A DNA stretch of 64,000 nt from Methanosarcina barkeri str. Wiesmoor (GTDB lineage: Archaea > Halobacteriota > Methanosarcinia > Methanosarcinales > Methanosarcinaceae). The notes under the pieces were generated by a model. It saw nothing but the letters and a program-made list of their open reading frames with translations. It ran no database searches and was not told where the DNA came from. The DNA is taken from NCBI RefSeq assembly GCF_000969985.1, contig NZ_CP009526.1, positions 248,001 to 312,000 on the forward strand. The letters run 5' to 3'. The position numbers and the translations under genes are program-made. Below are positions 17,495-26,000 of the stretch, piece after piece (within the stretch, counting starts at the first letter, position 1; each line of letters begins with the position of its first letter).

Positions 17495-18697
17495 ATGTTA
17501 TACAGAAAAATGCCTAAAAACGGAGACGAACTTTCGATACTTGGATTCGGATGCATGCGCCTTCCGGTGAAAGAAGACGGCAGTATAGACGAAGAAAGAG
17601 CCACTAGGCAGGTACGCTATGCAATCGACCAGGGAGTAAACTATGTTGATACGGCCTGGCCCTACCACATGGAACAGAGTGAGCCATTTTTAGGTAGTGC
17701 CCTTGCTGATGGGTACCGTGAAAAAGTGAAACTCGCCACAAAACTTCCTTCGTGGCTTATAGAGAGCCGGGAAGATATGGATAAGTTCCTGAATGCTCAG
17801 CTGGAGAAACTCAAAACAGATCACATTGACTATTACCTCATACACGCCCTCGTCGGTGACCTGTGGGACAATATTGAAAAGTTGGGTGTAGCAGATTTCC
17901 TTGACAAAGCCAAAGCTGATGGCCGCATAATTAATGCAGGTTTCTCCTTCCACGGTTCGGGAGAAGATTTCAATCGGATAGTTGACGCTTATGACTGGGA
18001 CTTTTGTCAGATCCAGTACAACTTCCTGGATGAAAAGAATCAGGCAGGCACCAGGGGATTGGAATATGCAGCTTCAAAAGGCCTTGGAGTAATCATTATG
18101 GAGCCCCTCCGTGGAGGAAACCTCACAAACCCAGTACCTCCTGCTGTAAAAGAGATCTGGGACGAAGCCCCTACGAAGAGGACCGCTGCAGAATGGGCTC
18201 TTCGCTGGGTATGGAACCACCCGGAGGTCACGGTTGTCCTCTCCGGGATGAATGAGGAAACACATATTGAAGAGAACCTTAAGGTGGCAGGCGAGGCTTA
18301 CCCTAATTCCCTGACAGAAACCGAACTGCAGTTAATAAAGAAAGTAGAACAGAAGTACCGTGGACTGATGAAAGTAGGCTGTACAGGCTGTAGATACTGT
18401 ATGCCCTGTCCATCAGGGGTGAATATTCCACTCTGTTTCGAATTGTACAACAATCTCTACATGTCCGGCAACTCAGACGAGACAAAGTTCCTCTATGCTG
18501 CACAGTTGAGTGGTGCCATATCCGTTGGAGAAACCGGATTTGCATCCCAGTGCGTACAATGTGGACAGTGCCTTGAAAAATGTCCCCAGCACATTGATAT
18601 ACCAACGATGCTTGAATCCGTTGTAGAAGAACTTGAAGGATCTGACTTGGAGGAGAGAGTTGACATGGCAAAGCAGCTGTTCAAGAAGCAAACTTAA
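17495..18697 (+). CDS. Aldo/keto reductase with C-terminal 2[4Fe-4S] ferredoxin domain
   Basis: 400 residues. The AKR domain has the complete tetrad: VDTAWPYHM (Asp, Tyr), LATKLPSW (Lys), YYLIHALV (His). The iron-sulfur tail has CTGCRYCMPCP and CVQCGQCLEKCP and ends in a short acidic helix. ATG follows CAGGAGAACTAAA. It is the last gene of the redox island; its G+C and codon style look closer to the core genes than those near 9-13 kb. Probably a cytoplasmic reductase fed by ferredoxin or flavodoxin; substrate unknown. Confidence 0.9.
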   Translation: MLYRKMPKNGDELSILGFGCMRLPVKEDGSIDEERATRQVRYAIDQGVNYVDTAWPYHMEQSEPFLGSALADGYREKVKLATKLPSWLIESREDMDKFLNAQLEKLKTDHIDYYLIHALVGDLWDNIEKLGVADFLDKAKADGRIINAGFSFHGSGEDFNRIVDAYDWDFCQIQYNFLDEKNQAGTRGLEYAASKGLGVIIMEPLRGGNLTNPVPPAVKEIWDEAPTKRTAAEWALRWVWNHPEVTVVLSGMNEETHIEENLKVAGEAYPNSLTETELQLIKKVEQKYRGLMKVGCTGCRYCMPCPSGVNIPLCFELYNNLYMSGNSDETKFLYAAQLSGAISVGETGFASQCVQCGQCLEKCPQHIDIPTMLESVVEELEGSDLEERVDMAKQLFKKQT

Positions 18698-19014
18698 AAG
18701 CGAGAACAATTCTAAGTGACAAAAAAGCAAAATGAAGATATCGTTTAATTTTTAAATAAAAGTCAGACTAAACAATATCTTTATTTTCTGCTGTTTATCT
18801 TCATGTTTAGTTAACTATATTCATTCAGCTTTGGAATTGTGAATTTTACCTCAAATTGCAAAGCAACAACCAGATAATTCTGAAAATCAAGCTTGTATGA
18901 GTATAACGCTAAACTCTAAAAAAAGTTTCCAAACAAATAAATTGTTATCCAACAACTTGATATTTAAACTGTTTATTGCTAAAGCATCTAATTCTTCTAG
19001 GCGAAGGTTAATAC
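18698..19014. other. Spacer between the redox island and larB
   Basis: 317 bases, AT-rich, without a convincing ORF or repeat. It marks the right edge of the accessory island and must hold the larB promoter; several TTTAAA/TATTTAAA runs (for example 18960-18968) could serve as a TATA box but none is distinctive. Confidence 0.5.
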
Positions 19015-19821
19015 ATGGATCTTACTGACATACTTAAGGCTGTTAAAGACGGAAAAATGGATCTTGAGACTGCGGAGAAACAGGCTCAAGGCCTGGGGTT
19101 TGTCTCCTATATGGATATAGCAAAACTTGATTCTCACAGAAAAAGCAGAACAGGAGTAATCGAGGCTATTCTTGCTGATTGTAAAGATCCTGATGACGTG
19201 GTAGAAATTGCGAGAGTCATGGTTGCAGAGAGTAAAAGAGCCCTTATTACGCGGGTCTCACTAGGACATCTCGAAGCCTTAAAGCAGGCCTTTGGCCAGG
19301 ATAAACTTGAGTGGAACAGCAGGGCTCGTACAGTAGTCGTCCATGATGGCACGCCTGTACCCAGAACCGGTGCGGTCGTAGGGATCGTTTCAGCAGGCAC
19401 GGCAGATATCCCTGCAGCGGAGGAAGCCAGGGTTGTAGCTTCAGAAATGGGTTGCGAGACGGTTGCGGTTTATGATGTGGGAGTTGCGGGAATTCACAGA
19501 CTTATCCCGGCGCTGGACAAACTGAAAGCCAGGATGCCAGGAGCAATCGTTGTTGCAGCTGGAAGGGAAGGAACGCTTCCCACAATAGTTTCGGGATTAG
19601 TTGACGTGCCTGTAATAGGGCTTCCGGTTTCGACAGGCTATGGAGCAGGTGGAGGAGGAAAAGCTGCCCTGCTGGCAATGCTCCAATCCTGTTCCACACT
19701 TGCAGTTGTGAATATTGATGCAGGCTTTGTTGCGGGAGCATATGCAGCCAGAATCGCAAATATGATTGTGGCTGCTTATACCCATGGCAAAGAAGACAGG
19801 GCAGAGCAGACAAGAGAGTAA
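19015..19821 (+). CDS. larB: Nickel-pincer cofactor biosynthesis protein LarB
   Basis: 268 residues. LarB carboxylates and hydrolyses nicotinic acid adenine dinucleotide to make the precursor of the nickel-pincer nucleotide. The N-terminal part (1-100) includes KLDSHRKSRTG; the PurE-like core (about 120-255) has VGIVSAGTADIPAAEEA, VYDVGVAGIHR, AAGREGTLPTIVSGL and STGYGAGGGG. ATG 19015 after GGCGAAGGTTAATAC. larC follows about 100 bases on, after a purine repeat. No larA racemase or larE sulfur transferase is in the window, so the cofactor user is elsewhere. Confidence 0.92.
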   Translation: MDLTDILKAVKDGKMDLETAEKQAQGLGFVSYMDIAKLDSHRKSRTGVIEAILADCKDPDDVVEIARVMVAESKRALITRVSLGHLEALKQAFGQDKLEWNSRARTVVVHDGTPVPRTGAVVGIVSAGTADIPAAEEARVVASEMGCETVAVYDVGVAGIHRLIPALDKLKARMPGAIVVAAGREGTLPTIVSGLVDVPVIGLPVSTGYGAGGGGKAALLAMLQSCSTLAVVNIDAGFVAGAYAARIANMIVAAYTHGKEDRAEQTRE

Positions 19822-19842
19822 CAGGGGCAATAAAAAAGGAAT

Positions 19843-19897
19843 AAGAAGGGAATAAAAAGAAAAGAAAAAGAAAAGAAAAAGAAAAGAAAAAGAAATC
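19843..19897 (+). repeat. Purine-rich AAAAGAAAAG microsatellite
   Basis: Near-tandem AAAAAGAAAAG units fill the larB-larC spacer. It has a strong purine bias on one strand and no coding capacity. Its length probably varies between strains. Confidence 0.7.
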
Positions 19898-19917
19898 AAA
19901 ATGCAGGAAAGAATCTT

Positions 19918-21108
19918 ATGAAAGCACTTGTATTTAACCCTTTTTCAGGGGCAGCAGGAGATATGATCCTTGGGTGCACTCTTGATCTTGGGGCTGACCG
20001 AAAAACGGTTAAAGAACTGATAGAAGCTTCTGTCAACGTATCCGTGGATATAAGAGAAGTTGTGAAAAAGGGGATAAAGGCCCTGGATGTCCGGATAAAC
20101 ATACCTGAAAAAGAGCAAGTCCGTACATATCCGGAACTTCTGGATGTGGTAAAGGCCGCAAAACTTCCCTCCAGTGTGGAAGCAAGTGCCCTTGGTATCT
20201 TTTCAAAGCTGGCTGAGGCTGAAGCTTCAGTTCATGGGCAGCCTGACCTTGAGAAACTTCACTTTCATGAGGTTGGGCAGAGTGATGCCCTTGCTGATAT
20301 AATCGGCTCTTCGGCAGCCATCCATTCCCTTAACTGCGATTCTGTTTACTGCACTCCTATAAACGTAGGCAGTGGAACAATTGAATGCGCACATGGAGTT
20401 ATGCCTGTGCCAGCACCTGCGACTCTTGAGCTTCTCAAGAAAGGAAAATTTTATTTTAGGGGAGGCACTGAGCAAAAAGAGCTTCTTACTCCTACAGGGG
20501 CTGCTATTCTTGCCCATTTTGCAGGACCCTTGGAATCTTTTCCTCAGGGCAGGGTAATTTCAATAGGTTACGGGGCGGGGGATTCCGAACTTTCCGGACC
20601 TAATGTGCTTCAGGGAACATTATGCGAACTTGATTCCTGCCTGATTCCTGATATAATTGAGGTGCTCGAAACGAATGCAGACGATGTGAGTGGGGAAGTC
20701 CTGGGGAACCTGTTTGAGGAGTTACTTGCTATGGGGGCAAGGGATGTTGCAATTCTCCCGGCAACGATGAAAAAAGGCCGTCCTGCTCATGTTATTAAGG
20801 TCATAGCAAAACCCGAAGATACTGCAAAGCTTGCCAGGAAAATTATTGTTGAAACAGGATCTCTTGGAGTAAGAGTTATCCCTACCAGGCACAGGTTGAT
20901 GGCTGCCAGACGAATAGAATCGGTTAATTTTGAGGTTGAAGGGCAGATATATGAATCTGCAGTCAAGATTGCCAGAGATTCTGAGGGGATCCTGCTCAAT
21001 ATGTCTGCCGAGTTTGAGGATTGCAAAAAAATCGCAAAACAGAGCGGCATCCCTGTAAAAGAGGTTATGAGAAAGGCAGAGGAAGCTGCAAGAAAGCTTT
21101 TTTCCTGA
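19918..21108 (+). CDS. larC: Nickel-pincer cofactor biosynthesis protein LarC (nickel insertion)
   Basis: 396 residues. LarC is a CTP-dependent cyclometallase that inserts nickel into the pincer ligand. The signature start is FNPFSGAAGDM; further on are LHFHEVGQSDALADI (near 115), TPINVGSGTIECAHG, PTGAAILAHF, LETNADDVSGEVLG (near 248) and the basic GVRVIPTRHR segment. In Lactobacillus plantarum LarC comes from two ORFs joined by programmed frameshifting; here it is one continuous ORF. It forms a unit with larB upstream. Confidence 0.93.
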   Translation: MKALVFNPFSGAAGDMILGCTLDLGADRKTVKELIEASVNVSVDIREVVKKGIKALDVRINIPEKEQVRTYPELLDVVKAAKLPSSVEASALGIFSKLAEAEASVHGQPDLEKLHFHEVGQSDALADIIGSSAAIHSLNCDSVYCTPINVGSGTIECAHGVMPVPAPATLELLKKGKFYFRGGTEQKELLTPTGAAILAHFAGPLESFPQGRVISIGYGAGDSELSGPNVLQGTLCELDSCLIPDIIEVLETNADDVSGEVLGNLFEELLAMGARDVAILPATMKKGRPAHVIKVIAKPEDTAKLARKIIVETGSLGVRVIPTRHRLMAARRIESVNFEVEGQIYESAVKIARDSEGILLNMSAEFEDCKKIAKQSGIPVKEVMRKAEEAARKLFS

Positions 21109-21183
21109 AATTCTCAAAAGATTGGAAGTAAGTAAAAAAGGAAATAACGACTTAATATATTTAAAATGAACAGCGAAGCTGAA

Positions 21184-21386
21184 AAGTAAAACTAACAAGT
21201 AAAACTAACAAGTAAAACTAACAAGCAAAACTAAAAAGTAAAGCTGAAAAGCAAAACTAAAAAGTAAAGCTGGAAAGCAAAACTAAAAAGTAAAGCTGAA
21301 AAGCAAAACTAACAAGCAAAACTAAAAAGTAAAGCTGAAAAGCAAAACTAACAAGCAAAACTAAAAAGTAAAGCTGGAAAGCAAAA
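21184..21386 (+). repeat. 13-bp tandem repeat array, about 15 units
   Basis: Units such as AAGTAAAACTAAC, AAGCAAAACTAAA and AAGTAAAGCTGAA follow each other with exact 13-base spacing from 21184. The array sits between the convergent 3' ends of larC and asd. Another 13-bp-period array with a different unit lies at the other side of asd. Confidence 0.85.
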
Positions 21387-21444
21387 GCCTTAAGTTGTGA
21401 GGCTTCCACTTTTTATTTTATTTTGCTTGTAAGCCATTCAGGAT

Positions 21445-22473
21445 TTAAAGTTTGCCCATTGAATGCAGGAGTTCCGCGTTCAATACACTTGCCCCGGCTG
21501 CTCCGCGGATGGTGTTATGTCCCATTGCTATATAGCGGATTCCTTCTCTTATACGGCCCACTGAAACGCTCATACCTTTTCCCATGTTGCGGTCAAGGCG
21601 CGGCTGAGGCCTGTCACTTTCATCTCTTACAATTAAAGGTTTTGCAGGTTCGGAAGGAAGTTCTTTCAGCCTGGGGTCAAAGTTCAGGAAAGCTTTCCTT
21701 ACTTCTTCAGGCGTTGGTTTATCCCTCATTCCAGCCCAGATAGCTTCGGTATGCCCATCTATTACAGGGACCCTGTGGCAGGAAGCACTGACTCTCATAT
21801 CTGCAGGCACGATTTCAGAGCCGTTAAACTCTCCGAGGAGCTTTAAAGTTTCGGTTTCCATCTTCTTTTCTTCGTTTCCTATGTAAGGAATTATATTGTC
21901 ATAAATTGCCATTGCGGCAACTCCGGAAAAACCTGCCCCTGAGATCGCCTGCATTGTGGCTACCTGTGTGGTTTCGAGTCCAAACTGCATAAGAGGCTTT
22001 AAAGTAACGGTCATGACAATAGTGGAACAATTGGGGTTTGTAATGATATATCCGTCCCATCCTCTTGTATCCTGCTGGACTTCGAGAAGCCCAAGATGTT
22101 CTGGATTTACCTCAGGAATCACAAGAGGTATGTCATTTTCCATCCTGTAGGAGGAGGCATTGCTTGCCACTGCAAACCCGGCTTTTGCAAATTCGGGTTC
22201 TACTGTCAGGGCAAGGTCTGCAGGAAGTGCCGAGAACACCACGTCCGCATCTACGGCTTTTGGATCTACCGGGACAACTTTGATATCTTCAACACTTTCC
22301 GGCATAGCTGTATCTAACCTCCAGCCTGCAGCTTCTTTATATGTTTTGCCAGCGCTTCTCTCGGATGCTGCAAGGGCTGTAATCTCAAACCAGGGGTGGT
22401 TTGCAAGTGCTTCTACAAATCTCTGCCCAACAGCGCCTGTGGCGCCTAAAATACCCGCTTTGATTGCTACCAT
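21445..22473 (-). CDS. asd: Aspartate-semialdehyde dehydrogenase
   Basis: 342 residues. It reduces aspartyl-4-phosphate to aspartate semialdehyde with NADPH, the branch point to lysine, threonine, methionine and, in methanogens, to aromatic amino acids through ADTH synthase (encoded at 29836). The NADP motif [10 protein letters not shown] is at residues 9-18, the catalytic Cys lies in NPNCSTIVM (near 150), and the substrate His in [13 protein letters not shown]. It is of the archaeal/fungal type. ATG 22473 follows a CCGGAGGTAGC site in the minus-strand reading. Confidence 0.95.
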   Translation of the reverse strand: MVAIKAGILGATGAVGQRFVEALANHPWFEITALAASERSAGKTYKEAAGWRLDTAMPESVEDIKVVPVDPKAVDADVVFSALPADLALTVEPEFAKAGFAVASNASSYRMENDIPLVIPEVNPEHLGLLEVQQDTRGWDGYIITNPNCSTIVMTVTLKPLMQFGLETTQVATMQAISGAGFSGVAAMAIYDNIIPYIGNEEKKMETETLKLLGEFNGSEIVPADMRVSASCHRVPVIDGHTEAIWAGMRDKPTPEEVRKAFLNFDPRLKELPSEPAKPLIVRDESDRPQPRLDRNMGKGMSVSVGRIREGIRYIAMGHNTIRGAAGASVLNAELLHSMGKL

Positions 22474-22504
22474 TTAAAAAGCTACCTCCGGAAAGATAAG
22501 AGTC

Positions 22505-22645
22505 ATTGATAAAATTGATTGATAAAACTAATCGATAAAACCGATTGATAAAACCGATTGATAAAACCGATTGATAAAACTAATTGATAAAACTGATTGA
22601 TAAAACTAATCGATAAAACCGATTAATAAAACTGATTGATAAAAA
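22505..22645 (-). repeat. 13-bp tandem repeat array upstream of asd, about 11 units
   Basis: Variants of GATTGATAAAACC repeat every 13 bases (AATCGATAAAACC, GATTGATAAAACT). The array fills the asd 5' region on the minus strand, so it could influence asd or ferredoxin transcription. The unit is unrelated to that at 21184 but the period is the same. Confidence 0.85.
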
Positions 22646-22692
22646 GGAAAAAGAAAATTGGAATAAATAGATTATTCCAACGAATTGTCGTT

Positions 22693-22875
22693 TTACTCTT
22701 CTACTTTAATTGCCTGGTTCGGGCATGCCTCTTCGCATGCACCGCATTCTACGCATTCGTCATTGTCGACTACTGCGATTCCCTTCTCTTCATCAAGAGT
22801 AATTGCATCATTGGGGCATTCATCGACACAGGTTCCACATCCGGAACATTCATCTGCATTAACTATTGCTGGCAT
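22693..22875 (-). CDS. 2[4Fe-4S] ferredoxin
   Basis: 60 residues, the usual size of a clostridial-type bicluster ferredoxin. The cysteine motifs are [12 protein letters not shown] and [12 protein letters not shown]. Strongly acidic. ATG 22875 follows AAAAGGAGTGTGAATAA in minus reading. It is a soluble low-potential electron carrier; in Methanosarcina such ferredoxins connect CO dehydrogenase, formylmethanofuran dehydrogenase and membrane hydrogenase or Rnf. A second, very similar ferredoxin is encoded at 51892-52071. Confidence 0.95.
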   Translation of the reverse strand: MPAIVNADECSGCGTCVDECPNDAITLDEEKGIAVVDNDECVECGACEEACPNQAIKVEE

Positions 22876-23113
22876 ATTTATTCACACTCCTTTTTGATTG
22901 CTCGATATATACCTGGAAATTAAATAGGGCGTTTTTGAAACTTCCATAGGATATCGAAAAGTTTGGTCATAACGCCATTGACAAGACAAACATAAAAACT
23001 TATCGCTTTTTAGCAAAAGGAAGCTTTCTAAAATCAAGATGGAGTTAACCATCAGGCAACTAGAAAATCCTATTGAAAGTTATAAAATAAAGGGAAAATT
23101 GAAAAAAATTTAG

Positions 23114-23422
23114 TTAACACACCGAATCGTGCATGGAAATTCCAGCAGTAGTCAGGCGGTACATTCCATCTTCGAGTTTCAGAAGGTCTTCTTTTAGCAA
23201 AAAATCCATGTGGAACTTAAAAAAGAAGTCATTTAACCCGGATTCTTCTTTTAGTTGTTCTTCAGTCTTTCCAAAGATTCCAACAATCCGTAGGAGCTTT
23301 CTTCTTGCAGGATTTATGGAAATCTTTTCCATCATCATGTGTTCCATTTTGACAGCTTCGCCTTCAGTAGGCTCGCTTTTGTTCTCAAAATAAGCATCAA
23401 GTTCATCGATTTCCTCGCTCAT
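23114..23422 (-). CDS. Small protein with winged-helix-like C-terminal half, unknown function
   Basis: 102 residues. An acidic N-terminal part (MSEEIDELDAYFENK) precedes a helical region with a helix-turn-helix-like pattern (RRKLLRIVGIFGKTEEQLKEESGL) and a beta-wing-like end (LLKLEDGMYRLTTAGI). The last section resembles wing regions of ArsR/MarR-type domains, but I cannot name a family. Start ATG with AAATGAGC context; a weak site. It stands between the ferredoxin and a CobW GTPase, all on the minus strand. DNA binding is a guess. Confidence 0.6.
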   Translation of the reverse strand: MSEEIDELDAYFENKSEPTEGEAVKMEHMMMEKISINPARRKLLRIVGIFGKTEEQLKEESGLNDFFFKFHMDFLLKEDLLKLEDGMYRLTTAGISMHDSVC

Positions 23423-23626
23423 TTTAAAACTCCGTTATTTTTTTGTATTTCTTACTATCAACCCTTTTTTAAGCAGTTCCGAAAAGGATAAGTGTGATTG
23501 CAGCACTTTCAGTTAAGTAACAGGTTTCTACCATAACTTTAAGGTTGCAATTTTATCTTTAGGTTAATTTTGAGTTCAGCCTTAAGTTCAGCTTTAAATT
23601 AGCTTTAAGTTTAACCTAACCTATTT

Positions 23627-24727
23627 TTAATTGTCTTTCCTGTATATATTAACCTTACATATTTGTTCATTTTCATGTTCATGATGACTCTCAGCGTGAG
23701 CATTAGTATCATGCTCATGAACTTCTTTTTCAAAGATAAAACCCGATTTCTCAAGATTTCCTTCAATAGTACTTTCAATTATCTCTATGAGTTTATGTTT
23801 TGGGACCTTTGTAATTGCGGAAAGCAGCCTGAGTTCTATGTTCTCATTTTCCCGAGCAGGAAGAAGCTCTACCTGAGGCACTTCTTTAGATGAGGTTACG
23901 CTGCCCTTAACCGCAGATTTTGAAAGTTTCATGGAAAGCTTTAAATGCCCTACAAATTCAGGGTTAATTGCCCGAACCTTATTCTGAATGGTCTGAAGGT
24001 TTTCTTCTACGAAACGCATATTTTCTTCAGGACTGAAATCCCGTGATCCAAGGGTGTAGAGAGCTGAGTAAGCCGAAACTTCAGAAATCTCAATGGAGTT
24101 TTTCTTTTCTTGGGAAGGCTTTTTAAATCCCGGCACAGCGAGATGATGAAGCAACTTCTCGAATTGATTATCTTGATGTTTTGCGGAAAATTTCAGAATC
24201 TGGGCCTCGGGGTTCATCTCATAGAGCATTTTCTCAGTAGCCAGGACAGTTTCTACAGGCGTTACATCAATCTTGTTTATGCAGAGAATTTCAGCATCTT
24301 TTATCTGTGTCTCTATGAACCTCGGAATCTCTTTTGCCTCGGTCCCGAACCGGCCAGGATCTACAAGGGTTACTATCGGGGAAAAGGAGAGCTCAGAGAG
24401 TCCCATTGTTTCGATTTCTTCTCGTATCTGCCCTGGGAAGGCGATCCCTGTAGGTTCGATAATAACAACGTCAGGCATAAACTCTTCCTCAAGGGTCTGA
24501 AGGGTATACTGCATGCTTATTCTGAGCGTACAGCAAATGCAGCCGCTTGTAAGTTCCTTGGTTACAATACCAGGGCTTGTAAGAGTGTCCCCATCAAGTC
24601 CGATTTCCCCTATTTCGTTTACAATAATCGCAGTCTTTTTTCCTGCGTTGATGAGCTGCCTGCTGATTCTCAATATAGTGGTTGTTTTCCCGCTTCCGAG
24701 AAAACCTCCTATGATCATGACTTTCAT
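23627..24727 (-). CDS. CobW-type (COG0523) metal-chaperone GTPase
   Basis: 366 residues. The G1 P-loop is GGFLGSGKT (7-15), with the metal-binding GCICC at 62-66, EPTG for the Walker B region and INKID near 155. The C-terminus has a His-rich tail (HEHDTNAHAESHHEH near 345). The family moves Zn, Co or other metals into client enzymes in a GTP-dependent way. ATG follows AAAGGAGAGAGAC. An 81-base structured element lies 75 bases upstream and could control it. Client unknown; larBC (nickel) and methyltransferase systems (zinc, cobalt) are nearby but not adjacent. Confidence 0.88.
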   Translation of the reverse strand: MKVMIIGGFLGSGKTTTILRISRQLINAGKKTAIIVNEIGEIGLDGDTLTSPGIVTKELTSGCICCTLRISMQYTLQTLEEEFMPDVVIIEPTGIAFPGQIREEIETMGLSELSFSPIVTLVDPGRFGTEAKEIPRFIETQIKDAEILCINKIDVTPVETVLATEKMLYEMNPEAQILKFSAKHQDNQFEKLLHHLAVPGFKKPSQEKKNSIEISEVSAYSALYTLGSRDFSPEENMRFVEENLQTIQNKVRAINPEFVGHLKLSMKLSKSAVKGSVTSSKEVPQVELLPARENENIELRLLSAITKVPKHKLIEIIESTIEGNLEKSGFIFEKEVHEHDTNAHAESHHEHENEQICKVNIYRKDN

Positions 24728-24802
24728 GTCTCTCTCCTTTTTTCGATAATAAAATTGTTTTTTAGACGGTCGAGAGGTATAATCTATTTTAAGATATATA
24801 TA

Positions 24803-24883
24803 AAATTGGCAGTGCCGCCTGAATCAGCAGAGTTGCGGCACAGCTATTGCGGGTCAACGGTTGAGGCTCAACAAGGCCAATTT
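24803..24883 (-). ncRNA. Structured element upstream of the CobW gene (candidate leader RNA)
   Basis: AAATTGGC (24803-24810) pairs with GCCAATTT (24876-24883) as an outer stem. Inside, GTGCCGC pairs with GCGGCAC around a 16-base loop, and GTTGA pairs with TCAAC. The result is a three-way junction. It lies in the 5' region of the minus-strand CobW gene. I do not recognise a known riboswitch; the B12-box consensus is not present. It could be a metal-sensing leader, a small RNA, or an inverted-repeat element. Confidence 0.4.
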
Positions 24884-25113
24884 ATATCTTGAGAATCTGT
24901 TTTTCAATTACTGATGAGGTAGAATTTATAAAGTTTCATTTTTTCCTCCCAAATACACCTAGACAGCATGCAACCCGAATCAGAAAGAGTTCCAGGGGAA
25001 TTTAAATAAGAGACGACCTAAATAGGTTGTTTTCCATAGCAAGGACTGTCGATCTGATATGTTAAGTTATTTGAAAGAAAACCATCAATATGATTTTAAT
25101 ATTGAAAAATAGA

Positions 25114-25295
25114 TCGCGTTCTCATCAAAGAACCTGGAAGTTCTGAGCGGCTTTAAGAGATTTTGTTTATGTGGGAAGAGATATTGAGGTATTGGACTCA
25201 CGGGTTGCGAGCTTTGGTTTATTCTCTTTCCGTTTTATCCCCCTACTTGTGGAGTGGATATTAATGAATGGGGTGTTAAAGGGATGAGAACGCAA
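25114..25295. repeat. Inverted-repeat-bounded element, about 180 bp
   Basis: GCGTTCTCATC (25116-25126) is matched in inverse by GATGAGAACGC (25283-25293). The inside has no ORF. This could be a MITE or the remains of an insertion sequence; one copy only in this window. Confidence 0.45.
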
Positions 25296-25416
25296 TTCAT
25301 ACTATGTGTTTACCATATATAATATTTTTAGCACAGAATATTATGTAATTATCTTGATATTAACATATCATTACAATTTTAATCCGTAATTATAAGCTTA
25401 TATGATTGTTATAACC

Positions 25417-25533
25417 AGGACTTACGCAGTTGAACTGAAAAATTAACAGCATTAGACCGGTAACTGTTTAGAATATGACTTTAATTTATAGTCTTTTCCG
25501 CAATTGATTTTGTTCCTCAAGTGCATAAATCCT
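25417..25533. mobile_element. MITE-like element C, copy 1 (117 bp)
   Basis: Left end AGGACTTACGCAGTTGAA; right end, read in reverse, AGGATTTATGCACTTGAG. Same length and layout as the copies at 27054, 33785, 35206 and 62639. Confidence 0.65.
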
Positions 25534-26000
25534 AAAAAACTATCTTATGCCTATATAAGTGGAGCTTTGTACTATATTTTACTCTGCTAAACTTGAGGTA
25601 TAATTTAATTTCGTTATGAAAAAATATTTCCTGGGCTGTGTGTATAAAAATCGGTTCTAAAGAAAAATGAAGTATCTGCCTAACCTGAATTTTCTGGTTT
25701 GAAGGGATAAATTTAGGGCAAAATCCAGGGCAAGATCTTCTAGGGCAAAGGTTAAGACAAACTCTTGAAAGTTGTCCTTCCGGTTTTGAATTGGCTGAAA
25801 ACAATTTAATTTATATCAACAGAATAATTTATATATTTCTTTAAAGATGAGAGAAAATAAAGAAGCTGCAGAACTAGATTTATTTTGGAATTACTAGTGA
25901 TCGGTCCCTTGTAATCATTTTGTGATCACTTAATAGTCGCTTGATAATTATGTTTTAATTACCTTGTAATCACTTTTTAATCACTTTCAGGAGCATTTGC

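Larger units (their letters stand above)
24884..26000. other. Long spacer with repeat elements, no clear gene
   Basis: About 1.1 kb of AT-rich sequence before the radical SAM gene. It holds two inverted-repeat elements (25114-25295 and 25417-25533, listed separately). An antisense frame at 25532-25804 has no ribosome site or family signature and is not called. Near 25905-25985 a TGATCAC/TAATCAC motif recurs about five times directly before the radical SAM gene. Confidence 0.5.

Noticed and set aside
21184-21386. CRISPR or coding repeat
   Set aside because: A continuous 13-bp period without unique spacers and no open frame with a start.
22636-22923. Cys-rich plus-strand frame
   Set aside because: Antisense shadow of the ferredoxin gene at 22693-22875.
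24803-24883. Cobalamin riboswitch before CobW
   Set aside because: The B12-box consensus and the kissing-loop layout are absent; only a generic three-way junction is supported.
24110-24892. 260-codon plus-strand frame
   Set aside because: Antisense to the CobW GTPase, whose P-loop, CICC and NKID motifs are clear on the minus strand.
25532-25804. Minus-strand frame of 90 codons
   Set aside because: It begins in AT-rich spacer without a ribosome site, overlaps the end of element C at 25533, and its composition (many Cys and Arg without motif) does not look coding.
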